A stretch of 64,000 nt of DNA from Blastocatellia bacterium (GTDB lineage: Bacteria; Acidobacteriota; Blastocatellia; HR10; J050): the NCBI GenBank assembly GCA_025054955.1, contig JANWZE010000056.1, positions 26,200-90,199 on the forward strand. The letters are read 5' to 3'. Below, one piece after another: positions 18,346 through 27,302 of this stretch; the first letter of the stretch is position 1; each line of letters opens with the position of its first letter. Position numbers and translations under genes: made by a program. Below the pieces are notes generated by a model. It was not told the DNA's origin and ran no database searches. It saw nothing but the letters and a program-made list of their open reading frames with translations.

Positions 18346-20322
18346 ATGGAAAAAGTCCTCATTGTAGACCGTTTCCCCATCGAGGCGCGGATGGCGGCCA
18401 CGCTGCTTAGTAAAGCCGGCTTTGCAACAGCGTTGGTCAGCCCCGGTCAAGACGTGGTGCAAGCGGCTGAGGAGCAACGACCCGATGTGATTCTTTTGAG
18501 CGTCGCGCTAGCGCCCGAGGACGGCTACCGAGTCTGTCAACAACTCAAGACGAATCGCGCCACGCGCTCAGCCACGGTCGTTCTTTACACCGTTCGTGGT
18601 GAGCCGTTGGATTTCTTTCGCGGCCTCGAAGTTGGCGCCGACGATTTCCTGCTCACGCCTGTAACCAATCAGGAGACACCCGCTCGCCTCAAAGAAATTC
18701 TGGCCGATCGGCACATGACATTTCCGGGCTTCTCCGAGCCGTTGGACCTCGTTCTAACGCAGATTGCCTCTACTACCGGGCCGCTTCCCAGGCGCATTGA
18801 GCGCATGTTGCAGGCGTTCACTCAGCATGCCCGCAAGGGCATCAATATCATGTTGAGCGACTATCTTGGCGACATCTTGGTCAATCAGGCGATTGAGCAA
18901 ACAAATTCCCGCTATCCGTTTTTTGGCAAGCTGATGCACGCTTTCGCCTCAGGCGCCTCGGTTGACTCATCATTGTCGGACGCCGTGTCAGTCAATGAAG
19001 CAACACAGGCGTTCCGAACGTTTGTTCATGCTCTCTACCGACTGGTCGCAATCATCACCCGCACACGTCCCAACCGCGTGCAAGAAATGCGCGTCATCGG
19101 CCGGGCCTTTGACCAGATGCTGACCGAGCTGCAAGCGCAGAGCGAGGAATACCAACGGGCTGCCGAGCGAACTTCGGAGAAACCACCTACCAAGGAGAAA
19201 CCGCCTGCCAAGGGTGAGCCAGCCACACCTTTGCCCGCTGCGGGTTCGCCGTCAGCCCAGTCCACGCACGCACCGGCGCTCACACTGGACTGTGTCATGG
19301 ATGCGCGCGGCCACCTGATCCTCTTTCATGAGGGACTCGCCCGGATGTTAGGGTATGGCCGGGACGAATTGATCGGGCAGCCGCTGGTTGCTTTGCTGGC
19401 AGGCGATGGGCAGCACACACTCGACAAAATACTCAGCTCACTGATGACCGAGGGCGTCGCGCGAACCTATCTTCACTTGAAGACCAAAGACGGCGCTTCG
19501 ATTTATGCTGAAGCCCAGTTCACCGCTGCCTACGATGCCAACGGACAACTGGTCAAGGCTCATGGCGCCCTGCGCATCCTCTCTGTCTCGCTGGTCATTC
19601 AGGAACAAGTCGCTGAGAATGAATATCTGCGACGAACGCTCAATGAGCTGCGCGAGCAGTTCACCCTATTGTCATCGCTGCTAGCGCGCGATTTGAATCA
19701 ACCGCTGGGCGAAATTCTCTCGCTCTGCGATACGCTCGTAACGGAGCATGCCGGCCAATTGAACGAGCTGGCCCAAGCACGCCTTCACAAGATGCAACAG
19801 ATGCTTTTGACGGCCAAGCAACTGACGCAAGGACTCACTGATTACGTGCAGGTGAGCGCCACACCGAGCAGCAACACTCAAGTCAATTTGGATCAGCTCA
19901 TCGAAGAAGTGCGCGCCGCGCTCTCATTGACCTTGATTCAACGGCGGGCAGTCTTTCGTGTTATTGGCGAGCTCCCCACAGTTGTCTGTGATCGAGAGCG
20001 CATCAGGTGGTTGTTCACTGAACTGGCAACCAATGCCTTAAAATTTAACAAAGCCATCTCGCCAACCGTTGAAATCGGCGTGCAGACGGATGACCCGGCC
20101 ACCTACACGTTTTATGTGAAAGACAACGGCATCGGCATTGACGTCCGCTTGCATGAGTCTATTTTCGAACCGTTGTATCGGGCGCCTCAAGCTCAAGACT
20201 ATGGCGGAATCGGCATGGGATTGGCTACCTGCCAGCGCATTGTGCAATCGCACGGTGGCCGTCTCTGGGTCGAATCAAAGCTCGGCGACGGCGCCACGTT
20301 CTTCTTTACACTGCCGCGCTAG
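18346..20322 (+). CDS. Degenerate receiver-PAS-histidine-kinase-like protein
   Basis: 658-residue cytoplasmic signalling protein. Residues 1-120 form a CheY-like receiver, but the phospho-acceptor position holds Ser52 (RPDVILLSVALAPEDG) and the usual Lys before Pro is Thr (LLTPV). About 120-290 is a helical region with a Lys/Pro-rich linker. About 300-410 is a PAS domain (LILFHEGLARMLGYGRDEL). The dimerisation helix at about 425-510 has Arg448 where the phospho-acceptor His should be (LARDLNQPLGEI, compare SHDLQ.PL). The C-terminal ATPase keeps its N box (ELATNALKFN), G1 (DNGIGI) and G2 (GGIGMGLA). It is probably an ATP-binding pseudokinase or signal integrator rather than a conventional two-component kinase. 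Confidence 0.88.
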   Translation: MEKVLIVDRFPIEARMAATLLSKAGFATALVSPGQDVVQAAEEQRPDVILLSVALAPEDGYRVCQQLKTNRATRSATVVLYTVRGEPLDFFRGLEVGADDFLLTPVTNQETPARLKEILADRHMTFPGFSEPLDLVLTQIASTTGPLPRRIERMLQAFTQHARKGINIMLSDYLGDILVNQAIEQTNSRYPFFGKLMHAFASGASVDSSLSDAVSVNEATQAFRTFVHALYRLVAIITRTRPNRVQEMRVIGRAFDQMLTELQAQSEEYQRAAERTSEKPPTKEKPPAKGEPATPLPAAGSPSAQSTHAPALTLDCVMDARGHLILFHEGLARMLGYGRDELIGQPLVALLAGDGQHTLDKILSSLMTEGVARTYLHLKTKDGASIYAEAQFTAAYDANGQLVKAHGALRILSVSLVIQEQVAENEYLRRTLNELREQFTLLSSLLARDLNQPLGEILSLCDTLVTEHAGQLNELAQARLHKMQQMLLTAKQLTQGLTDYVQVSATPSSNTQVNLDQLIEEVRAALSLTLIQRRAVFRVIGELPTVVCDRERIRWLFTELATNALKFNKAISPTVEIGVQTDDPATYTFYVKDNGIGIDVRLHESIFEPLYRAPQAQDYGGIGMGLATCQRIVQSHGGRLWVESKLGDGATFFFTLPR

Positions 20323-20574
20323 TTGTCGTCGCAATCAGACGACGCCTTGGCAAAGAGACCAATCCGGTCAGTTCACCAGCTTCCCGGAGGAATGGTCACA
20401 GAGGCCGCAGGTAGAGGGCAGAGATGGAGAGGTTCTCGATGGTCTCTGCGACCTCGATAGTTTCCATTTTCATTGTGGCGTGTACTGGCACATGAGCAGT
20501 TCCTCGGAAACTGACAAATGAACTGCTGGCGACATCACCGGCCAAACAGCAACGAACGTGACAGCGCAGCCAAC

Positions 20575-20657
20575 CGTGACGCAAAAGGCGCAGACACGAG
20601 AACATCGTATAGGCTCACCATTGCAGCGATGCTCAGCGCTGCGCCTTTTGTGTCACG
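20575..20657. repeat. Long inverted repeat between convergent genes
   Basis: 19-bp arms at 20575-20593 (CGTGACGCAAAAGGCGCAG) and 20639-20657 match at 18 of 19 positions, separated by 45 bp. It lies between the 3' ends of the plus-strand sensor gene and the minus-strand haloperoxidase gene. TTTTT follows on the plus strand at 20665-20669. It may serve as a terminator or be the ends of a tiny MITE. The rest of 20323-20689 holds no recognisable gene. Confidence 0.7.
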
Positions 20658-20689
20658 TCGAGGCGTTTTTCCAGCTTCACGCCACTGCC

Positions 20690-22210
20690 TCACCGCCTAG
20701 GCAAAAACACGTGATCGAACACATAATCAGCTACGCGCCGACCTTGAAGGATGCCTTCGGTGATGTCGAAGTCCCAGTGAATGCCGAGGTAGATACGGCT
20801 CCGCCCGTTTTCTAACTCCGCCTCAGACAATGACGTGTAAGAGCGCGGGCGCAACGGACGGATGTTCCCGTTATTGTCTCGGGTAATTCCGTTGAACTCG
20901 TCCGATACGAAGGTGAAGCTGATATTGTCGGTTCCATAAAATCGGCGCAGGGTTTGGAACAACGCGCCGCCAAAGCCGGCATGCCCGGATGGATAGGCGG
21001 GGAAAGGCGGCGTGAAGTTTGGACCAACCAAGTTGCTGGCCGGCGCGCCCAATGGCATGAAATTCGGATCGCCGACAGTATCTGGATTGCCATCACCTAG
21101 GCCCGTCGGGCCAGTTCCCGGATCCGCTTCGCGAATGCCTGTGACAGGACGCCAATAGTCGTAGTAGTACTTGGACTCCCAGATGGCAATGGCGGCATCG
21201 GCCATCGCCACGTTAACCAATGCCAACAGTCGCGCTAATTCGACAACATCGCCATCCGTTCCCATCTCCTTTGCAACAGCCATCGCCACTTGATTGTACA
21301 AGCGTGGAGGTGCGCAAAGGCTCGGCGTTCCGTCGTAAGCCCAGTAGATACCGATGAATGTTTGCTCCTCGGTTCGTTCAGTTGGCGTGGTAATGCCGTC
21401 GCCGCCGAGTCGTTTCACTTCGTCATAGGCTCGTGCGTATTCCGGGCTGCTGAGAGATGGTGGAACTGGGCAGCGGAACTGCTCGGCCGAGGTCATGACA
21501 AACGGTTTCACTTCGGCCCAGCGCGCGCCCAGAGCTATGGGAATTCGGCTAATCGGGTCTTGGCGCCAGCGGCCTGGCTGATCGCTGGTGAAGTAAGTCA
21601 CGCCGATGATCGGCTCTTCGTGCTGCGCGCCATCATTGGCTCTGCGCGCGAGGATGGCGGCTGCCGCGTGGCGGCCTTGGTCAATGCCGTTGGCCTTCGC
21701 TTGGCCGTCAGGCATCTGGGCAAGGTCCTGGAGCAACAACTGCCCGCATTTGACCCGCTGCGATGGGAAGAGCGCCACCAATGTGTCATGCGCTGCTTGT
21801 GCGATGGCAGCTTCCATCAAGGTGTCTGCCTCCGCGCGCGGCAAACCAATGTAGCTTTCATAGCGACCAGCAATGGCATTGACCGCTTCAAAGATGGCAA
21901 TATGAACGATGGCCATGGCGCGGCTGGCGCGTCCAGGCCCGAAGTTCTCGCCAAACACCCGGTCTTCACCAGGCGCCACAGGCGTATGATCCAATCCGCT
22001 GGCGTCAATGGCGATCTGATTCCAACGTTGAAGCATGTCAGTGCTAGACCTGACCGCACCATCAGGAAACGTCCCGCTGCGCGGCTCGTAAGGCGCACCC
22101 CAGGCACGATGGAAACGATCGTGAGAAAATGAACTACCCCCAGCGAGGGTCGTCATGCTCACAATGAGAATAAACACAATGTACGTGTAACGTGTTCTGC
22201 TCAACACCAT
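20690..22210 (-). CDS. Vanadium-dependent haloperoxidase / PAP2-superfamily exported protein
   Basis: Exported 506-residue protein. AGGAGG precedes the ATG at 22210. Signal peptide 1-26 (YIVFILIVSMTTLAGG). The vanadate/phosphate-binding triad of the chloroperoxidase/acid-phosphatase superfamily is present: ESKYYYDYWRPVTGIR (Lys and Arg), YPSGHAGFGGA (PSGH with the acid-base His) and RIYLGIHWDFDITEG (Arg, and the His that would bind vanadium). Length and order fit bacterial vanadium haloperoxidase-like proteins better than small PAP2 lipid phosphatases. True haloperoxidase activity cannot be told from phosphatase activity by sequence. Confidence 0.87.
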   Translation of the reverse strand: MVLSRTRYTYIVFILIVSMTTLAGGSSFSHDRFHRAWGAPYEPRSGTFPDGAVRSSTDMLQRWNQIAIDASGLDHTPVAPGEDRVFGENFGPGRASRAMAIVHIAIFEAVNAIAGRYESYIGLPRAEADTLMEAAIAQAAHDTLVALFPSQRVKCGQLLLQDLAQMPDGQAKANGIDQGRHAAAAILARRANDGAQHEEPIIGVTYFTSDQPGRWRQDPISRIPIALGARWAEVKPFVMTSAEQFRCPVPPSLSSPEYARAYDEVKRLGGDGITTPTERTEEQTFIGIYWAYDGTPSLCAPPRLYNQVAMAVAKEMGTDGDVVELARLLALVNVAMADAAIAIWESKYYYDYWRPVTGIREADPGTGPTGLGDGNPDTVGDPNFMPLGAPASNLVGPNFTPPFPAYPSGHAGFGGALFQTLRRFYGTDNISFTFVSDEFNGITRDNNGNIRPLRPRSYTSLSEAELENGRSRIYLGIHWDFDITEGILQGRRVADYVFDHVFLPRR

Positions 22211-22415
22211 TTGATCTCCTCCTTATCGAGACTAAGAGGCACAAACCGTGCAGAACGTGAGGTCGTCTTCAGTCACTTCCCTCCTTAATGCCTCAGGCTC
22301 CCACAGCTATGCACTCGTAAGCGGCTCTCTGTCAGGGCGACCTAGTTTTTTAGATGCCGGCCTCCTCCTCCAAAAAGCCGGCGCAATTATAGAGAGATGA
22401 GCTAAGCTGGTCAAA

Positions 22416-25304
22416 TCACGGACGGCCGATCAACACAAATGGAGCCCAATAATAGGGATGTGGATAGGCGCGGCGAACGGCCAGTTGAGCTTGTCGCAAG
22501 GCGCTGCGGGCTGACTCGCCTTGGCGCAGATATGAATAGAACGCGCCCATCAATTCCGCCGTCGAGCGATCATTGACGGCCCACAAACTGACGATCACAG
22601 ACGGCGCGCCGGCGTACATAAACCCACGCATCAGCCCAACGAGCTCATCGCCGGCAAACACGCGATTCACACCGGTCTGACAGGCGCTCAATGTCACCAG
22701 CTCGGCTTGCAGTCGCAGGTGAAAGATGTCGTAAAAATTCAGCCAGGAATCGGCCAATTTCAACGCCGAGAACAATGGATTATCTCGACGAAAGATGGCA
22801 TGCGAGGCCAGGTGCAAGAACCGGCAATGTTCAGCTTGCCGCTTGAACTCTGCCAGACTGGCTTGCTCACCCACGAGCGCCTGCGCGCCAGGGATGAGCG
22901 ACCGGATGCGCTCGACCTCATCAGCGATATGAGGCAAATTCGTATCAGGAACGCCGACAATCAGCGCAGGCATAGCATGATCGTGTGTCTGCTGAGGTCG
23001 CTGCCGGCACAGTGAGAACGTGTGGGCGCTGGGCGCATAGGAAATTTCGTAGCGCTCCAGTAGATATCCCTGTTCGTCCACCAGCGCATGAAACGGGACG
23101 TAGTGCAACAGACCATGCGGCACAATGATCCATCGTGGCCTGTCCAGCGCCCAGGCCACGGGTTCAACCAACGTTTCATACAGCGCCTGCAGATGCTCTT
23201 GACTGAATTGAAGCAGGGCTGCTTCGTGTCGCCGGGTATAGTCCGTGTGCAATAGTGGCTTGTGCAATTGAAAACGAAGCGCGCGCAGCAGCCTCAGAAC
23301 CTGCGAGACCGAGCCGGTTGGCTGCGCGGCGCACAATCCAGATGAGTTGACAACAAACGCATGAATCTGATCGTCAATGATGAAGTACTCCAGTAGCGCC
23401 TCATCCTCAGACAGATGGCGCGCGAGCCTGTCGCTGCTTATCGAAGCGACGATGTGCAATGAGACGTATTCCGGGTCCTGGGCTTGCAGGTGGCGTAACA
23501 AACGGGCTAATTCGGCTTCGCTGTCGCTGATCTTTTGACGAAGCTGGCGTGTCAGTTCAACAGAGCGCGCGCCGGGCGTTGTTTCATGTTCGTGCAGCTT
23601 GTTGTAATACCAATCGAGCTGCTCCCGCAGTGTATTCCACGCTTGGGTTGTCTGCTGATCCGGCTGCGCCTGACTCTTCATCTGCAAGGCGCCGGCCAGC
23701 AGGTCAACCAGAGCACGCGATTTGGCGGCTTCGACCACCCGGAAGGCTTCCTGCTGCTTGGCCGGCGACCCATCCCGCAAACAGAGTCCCACCAGGTCCT
23801 CGTAGACTTTGAGTTTATCTTTGACAAACGAGGACTTGAATTCGTCAATGTGGATCGTGCTGCGCATCTGTTCGATTTGACTCAGCGCCTGCTGATAACT
23901 TTCATAGGCATGCGCTGTGTCACCCAGTCGCTCTCGCACATTCCCTTTGAGGTGAAACCACTGATATTTGAGCCAGGGCGCAGCCAATGGTTCCAATCGG
24001 GCCCACGCTTGTTCGCAAAGGCTGTTGGCCGTTGTCAGGTCACCGGTGAGCAGATAGATTTTTGCTAACTGAAGCTCGGCTGCGGCAACACGATAATCAA
24101 GCTGCTGCGAGTGAAAGACCTCGTGCGCGGCCTGACACAACGCGATGGCCTTCTCCCACTGCTGTTGCCGCATCGCGATGTCACTACCATAGAGATCGCA
24201 GAGCGCCTGATAGACTTCGTTTCCCTCGCGCACGAACAGCGCACGCGCCTCCTTCAGCAAGGCCGCCGACTGCTCAAATGCGCCCAGATGCAGAGCGGCG
24301 AGGCTCTGATACATTCTTGCCTTAGCTAACTCATAGCCCATCTGCAATTGAGCAAACTGGCCCGCGGCCAACTCGGCGGCTTCACGCGCGTCATCAAACG
24401 CATTCAGTTGCAGGTAGACTTCCGCCAGATCAAGCCGACAAATCGCGGCCTGCGTGATGTCGCCATGTTGACGAGCTTCGGCTTCGATCCACTGAAATTG
24501 CTTCAGCGCATGATCGAACCGGCCTCGCAGAAAATAGAGCCAGGCGATGTTATGCTCGACTTGAATCGCCCACAGGTGCAATCCCAAGGCTCGGTAGATG
24601 TGTTGCGCCTGCTGGTACAACTGCAATGAATTTTCAAACTCGCCCAGATGAGCATAGACCACCGCCAAATTGGTTTGCGCGGCTGCGAGGCTTTGCCGGT
24701 CGCCAAGCTGCTGGAACACATCGGCAGCGCGTTGGTAATAGAGGAGCGCCGTGTGATACTGGGCTAGGCGTTCGTAGATGCTACCCACGTTGGTGTCCAA
24801 TTGCGCCAGCAACAGCGACTGATGATATTGCTCAAGAACCTGACGCGCCTGCTGGGCTACCTGCAAGGCCTCTTGATAACGTCCCAGATACATCAACACG
24901 GGCAGCTTAGCTCGTTCGAGGCGCGCGGCTTCGACCGGCTGACCCTCAGCTTGATAGGCTTGCTCAGCTTTGTTGTAAAACTCCAATGCGCGGGCGTATT
25001 GTCCCGAACAATCCAACGCCATCGCTAGGGCATGATACCCCAGCGCGAGACTCTGTCGGTCACCGATAAGACTAGCGGCTTTGTGAGCTAAGTCAGCCAG
25101 TCGCAGCGCCCGATCAATATCCACGCGAATCTCATGAACAACCCTTTCCTTGAGCAACTCGACGAACGCACGCGGAATATGACGACGGTGGTGATGAAGA
25201 AACGCGATTGCCACATCGTGAGAAGAGAAACTCAGCAGTTGATTCAGTAGCTCGGTGGCTCGTTCAACCTCTTCTTGCGAAGCTCCAGAGCGGACCTCGT
25301 TCAT
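22416..25304 (-). CDS. TPR-CHAT caspase-like protease
   Basis: 962 residues. About 40-480 is an array of tetratricopeptide repeats, for example YQRAADVFQQLGDRQSLAAA and NLAVVYAHLGEFENSLQLYQ. A helical linker follows to about 640. About 650-962 is a CHAT domain (caspase HetF associated with TPRs). The catalytic dyad is visible: His835 in LHLASHAIF and Cys875 in TLSACQTG, with the flanking GLMRGFMYAGAPSVIVSLW typical of the family. It should be a cysteine protease gated by its TPR sensor. It follows the sigma and anti-sigma genes on the same strand (80-bp gap to the anti-sigma stop), so it is likely part of that regulon. No signal peptide is seen. Confidence 0.93.
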   Translation of the reverse strand: MNEVRSGASQEEVERATELLNQLLSFSSHDVAIAFLHHHRRHIPRAFVELLKERVVHEIRVDIDRALRLADLAHKAASLIGDRQSLALGYHALAMALDCSGQYARALEFYNKAEQAYQAEGQPVEAARLERAKLPVLMYLGRYQEALQVAQQARQVLEQYHQSLLLAQLDTNVGSIYERLAQYHTALLYYQRAADVFQQLGDRQSLAAAQTNLAVVYAHLGEFENSLQLYQQAQHIYRALGLHLWAIQVEHNIAWLYFLRGRFDHALKQFQWIEAEARQHGDITQAAICRLDLAEVYLQLNAFDDAREAAELAAGQFAQLQMGYELAKARMYQSLAALHLGAFEQSAALLKEARALFVREGNEVYQALCDLYGSDIAMRQQQWEKAIALCQAAHEVFHSQQLDYRVAAAELQLAKIYLLTGDLTTANSLCEQAWARLEPLAAPWLKYQWFHLKGNVRERLGDTAHAYESYQQALSQIEQMRSTIHIDEFKSSFVKDKLKVYEDLVGLCLRDGSPAKQQEAFRVVEAAKSRALVDLLAGALQMKSQAQPDQQTTQAWNTLREQLDWYYNKLHEHETTPGARSVELTRQLRQKISDSEAELARLLRHLQAQDPEYVSLHIVASISSDRLARHLSEDEALLEYFIIDDQIHAFVVNSSGLCAAQPTGSVSQVLRLLRALRFQLHKPLLHTDYTRRHEAALLQFSQEHLQALYETLVEPVAWALDRPRWIIVPHGLLHYVPFHALVDEQGYLLERYEISYAPSAHTFSLCRQRPQQTHDHAMPALIVGVPDTNLPHIADEVERIRSLIPGAQALVGEQASLAEFKRQAEHCRFLHLASHAIFRRDNPLFSALKLADSWLNFYDIFHLRLQAELVTLSACQTGVNRVFAGDELVGLMRGFMYAGAPSVIVSLWAVNDRSTAELMGAFYSYLRQGESARSALRQAQLAVRRAYPHPYYWAPFVLIGRP

Positions 25305-25384
25305 GATGGATCGCTCGTCATCGGTCGGTGGTGGCTGCTCAGTCGTGGTCCTCGTGCCTCCTCAGTTGGATGCTCATGGTGATG

Positions 25385-26005
25385 TCACGCTTCAAGCCGG
25401 ACATCCATCTGCTCGACCCACACCTGTACGTCGCCGGTATGAATGTTCAGATCATAGGCTCCGGCAGCAAGCTGGTCGAAGGTAAATTCGCCAATAGAGT
25501 TGGTGGTGGTTGAGGCCACCGTTTCTCCGGCTTGCAGCAGATTCACCAGGATGCCAGCAACGTCGCGCGGCGCGCCCTGCTGATGAAGAACCTGCCCGGT
25601 CAGATGGATCGTGTCGGGCGCATCGCCCGGCTCCAACGACACATCCACATCCCAGACGCCGGCGCGATACAGAAGTTGTCGCATCGTTGGCTCGGTGTCG
25701 CGCGTAGCGACCAGCGCAGGCTGAGCCAAGCTGTCAAAGACCAGCATCGCTGTGATACGTTGCCAGACCGTTGGCTGCGGTTGCGGCCCGTGCGCGGCAA
25801 ACAGTTGAACGGCTCGGTGCAGCACCCATCGTGGCGGTTCGACGGTCTCATCCTGGGCAGTCACCTGTAGAATCTTTTGAATCCACTGCCAATTCTCCTG
25901 GCATCGCGCGCAGCGCCCCAGATGCTCTTGAAGCTCGGCGACACTGGCCTGCTCCAGTCGGTGTTGCGCCATGTCAACTAATTTGTCCATCTCAATACAT
26001 CTCAT
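25385..26005 (-). CDS. zf-HC2 anti-sigma factor with beta-sandwich C-terminus
   Basis: 206 residues. The N-terminus is an anti-sigma zinc finger: Cys3, His28, Cys32 and Cys35 (QEHLGRCARC). Because Cys3 is the expected first ligand, the start at 26005 is preferred over the internal Met6. No convincing transmembrane helix is present, so it may be soluble rather than membrane-bound. The C-terminal part (about 115-206) looks like a carboxypeptidase-regulatory/prealbumin-like fold (IHLTGQVLHQQGAPRDVAGILV, GEFTFDQLAAGAYDLNI). It lies between the sigma factor and the TPR-CHAT gene and presumably holds the sigma factor inactive. Confidence 0.8.
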   Translation of the reverse strand: MRCIEMDKLVDMAQHRLEQASVAELQEHLGRCARCQENWQWIQKILQVTAQDETVEPPRWVLHRAVQLFAAHGPQPQPTVWQRITAMLVFDSLAQPALVATRDTEPTMRQLLYRAGVWDVDVSLEPGDAPDTIHLTGQVLHQQGAPRDVAGILVNLLQAGETVASTTTNSIGEFTFDQLAAGAYDLNIHTGDVQVWVEQMDVRLEA

Positions 26006-26120
26006 AGCAGCTTTCTTGCTGGCCGGATACTACCATCAGCATCCTCCAACCCTAAGAGTGAGCGGCCGCGACAAAAAGATACACCTTTTTGTGCCCGCGC
26101 CAATAAAAAAATCGAAACGG

Positions 26121-26702
26121 CTATGAAAATCCCGCTTTTTTCAGAATTCGTTTCAGTTTCTCCAAGCAGCGCCCCCGTGTCGGGCCGATGCTGGAGGGCG
26201 GCATATTGAGCTGCTTAGCAATCTGCTCATAAGGCCACTCATCCTTCTGGTAAAACAGATAATTCAACAAGAGCCGACAGCGCTCATCCAATTGCTCAAT
26301 GCTTCGTCGAATTAAGACCTGTTCTTCAAGCTGCTGAATGACTTCTTCTGGCAGCGGCTCATCGGCCACCAGCTCAAGCGGGCTTTCAGCTTGATCGTCC
26401 AGCGAGACAGCATCAGCCAGTTGCTGTTGCCGTCGCTTGATTTTCCAACACTCGCGCGTGGTCGTTGTAATCAGCCAGGCGCCCAGCTTGGCTTCATTGC
26501 GCAAATTATTCAATCCTTGCAACAGCGCGACACAGACCGATTGAAACACATCGGCCATATCTTCGGGCGAGAGGTTATACTTGTGTGGAATTGAATAGAT
26601 AAGCCGCTGATACCGGCACAGCAGCGCTTCCCACGCTTGTGAATCACCTCGCAAACAGGCTGCAATCAGCTCCTCGTCTGTTGCTCTCGTATAATCCGTC
26701 AT
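26121..26702 (-). CDS. ECF-type RNA polymerase sigma factor
   Basis: 193-residue sigma-70 family protein with region 2 (about 25-95: WEALLCRYQRLIYSI, DMADVFQSVCVALL, LGAWLITTTTRECWK) and region 4 (about 130-185: RCRLLLNYLFYQKDEWPYEQIAKQLN, as in SIGPTRGRCLEKLKRIL). No regions 1 or 3, so it is an extracytoplasmic-function-type factor. The anti-sigma gene follows after 115 bp and then the TPR-CHAT gene. An S8 protease is divergently transcribed from the other side. Expected role: inducible expression of this protease locus. Confidence 0.93.
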   Translation of the reverse strand: MTDYTRATDEELIAACLRGDSQAWEALLCRYQRLIYSIPHKYNLSPEDMADVFQSVCVALLQGLNNLRNEAKLGAWLITTTTRECWKIKRRQQQLADAVSLDDQAESPLELVADEPLPEEVIQQLEEQVLIRRSIEQLDERCRLLLNYLFYQKDEWPYEQIAKQLNMPPSSIGPTRGRCLEKLKRILKKAGFS

Positions 26703-26936
26703 GCTCCACGATCAATCCTGGACACGCCCTGAGAGATCATAAGGCTCAGCAAACCGTTCACAAGACCGGTCTGCTCATCCTTCTCTCTTTTGCGGTCCCT
26801 GCCAAGCTACGGTGTCCGTGGCAAGCCATTTGATACAAAGGGCTCTACCCGCTTCGTCTCTGTCCCAAACGGCCTAGTAGTGTTTCACGTTTTCCACCAT
26901 CCTGCAAGCAGTTTCTGTGGGCGCTTGAGCCCTGCC

Positions 26937-26954
26937 GCCGGAAAAATTTCCGGC
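26937..26954. promoter_or_regulatory. Palindrome, possible operator
   Basis: Eight-base perfect arms GCCGGAAA (26937-26944) and TTTCCGGC (26947-26954) around AA. It lies in the middle of the divergent region, so it could bind a regulator of the CHAT/S8 locus. A stem-loop in RNA is equally possible. Confidence 0.4.
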
Positions 26955-27258
26955 TCAGTGGTTTGTGCCTTGCAGTCTGCCCGCCTCCATCTGTTTGATG
27001 GATTAAGGTGAGTGCCTCCAATAACACATTCACCTGTGCGCCTGTTCAAAAGAACCCGTCACGGTTAATCCTCCAGCACCAAAACTCCCCATATCCGGCA
27101 TTAACTGGCGGCATGCTCGCCCATTGGTGCTCAAAAATTTCTGCTGCCTGATGTATTTTCTGGTGCTGACAAGCCTCTCTTGTAATGGATGAAAATGTCA
27201 AAAGGCAGGTGCATGCAAAACGCGGTCTGCCGCTCATGGAGCGGGCGGCCAAGCTTAC

Positions 27259-27286
27259 TTGACTCACGGTTTGATCAAATGATAGT
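27259..27286 (+). promoter_or_regulatory. Candidate promoter of the S8 protease gene
   Basis: TTGACT at 27259-27264 (5 of 6 to the -35 consensus), 16-bp spacer, GATAGT at 27281-27286 (4 of 6 to -10). It ends 16 bp before the ATG at 27303, which would give a very short leader with only a weak CGGGG as ribosome-binding site. Confidence 0.35.
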
Positions 27287-27302
27287 TTCACGGGGTTGAA
27301 TA

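Larger units (their letters stand above)
26703..27302. other. 600-bp divergent control region between sigma factor and S8 protease
   Basis: No gene recognised. Contains the palindrome GCCGGAAA-AA-TTTCCGGC at 26937-26954, the best candidate operator or small terminator, and a promoter-like pair near the S8 gene (27259-27286). Promoters for the leftward sigma factor should also lie here but were not pinned down. Confidence 0.5.

Noticed and set aside
20518..20815. Short plus-strand frames between the sensor gene and the haloperoxidase
   Set aside because: They cross the long inverted repeat or the antisense of the haloperoxidase end and show no domain.
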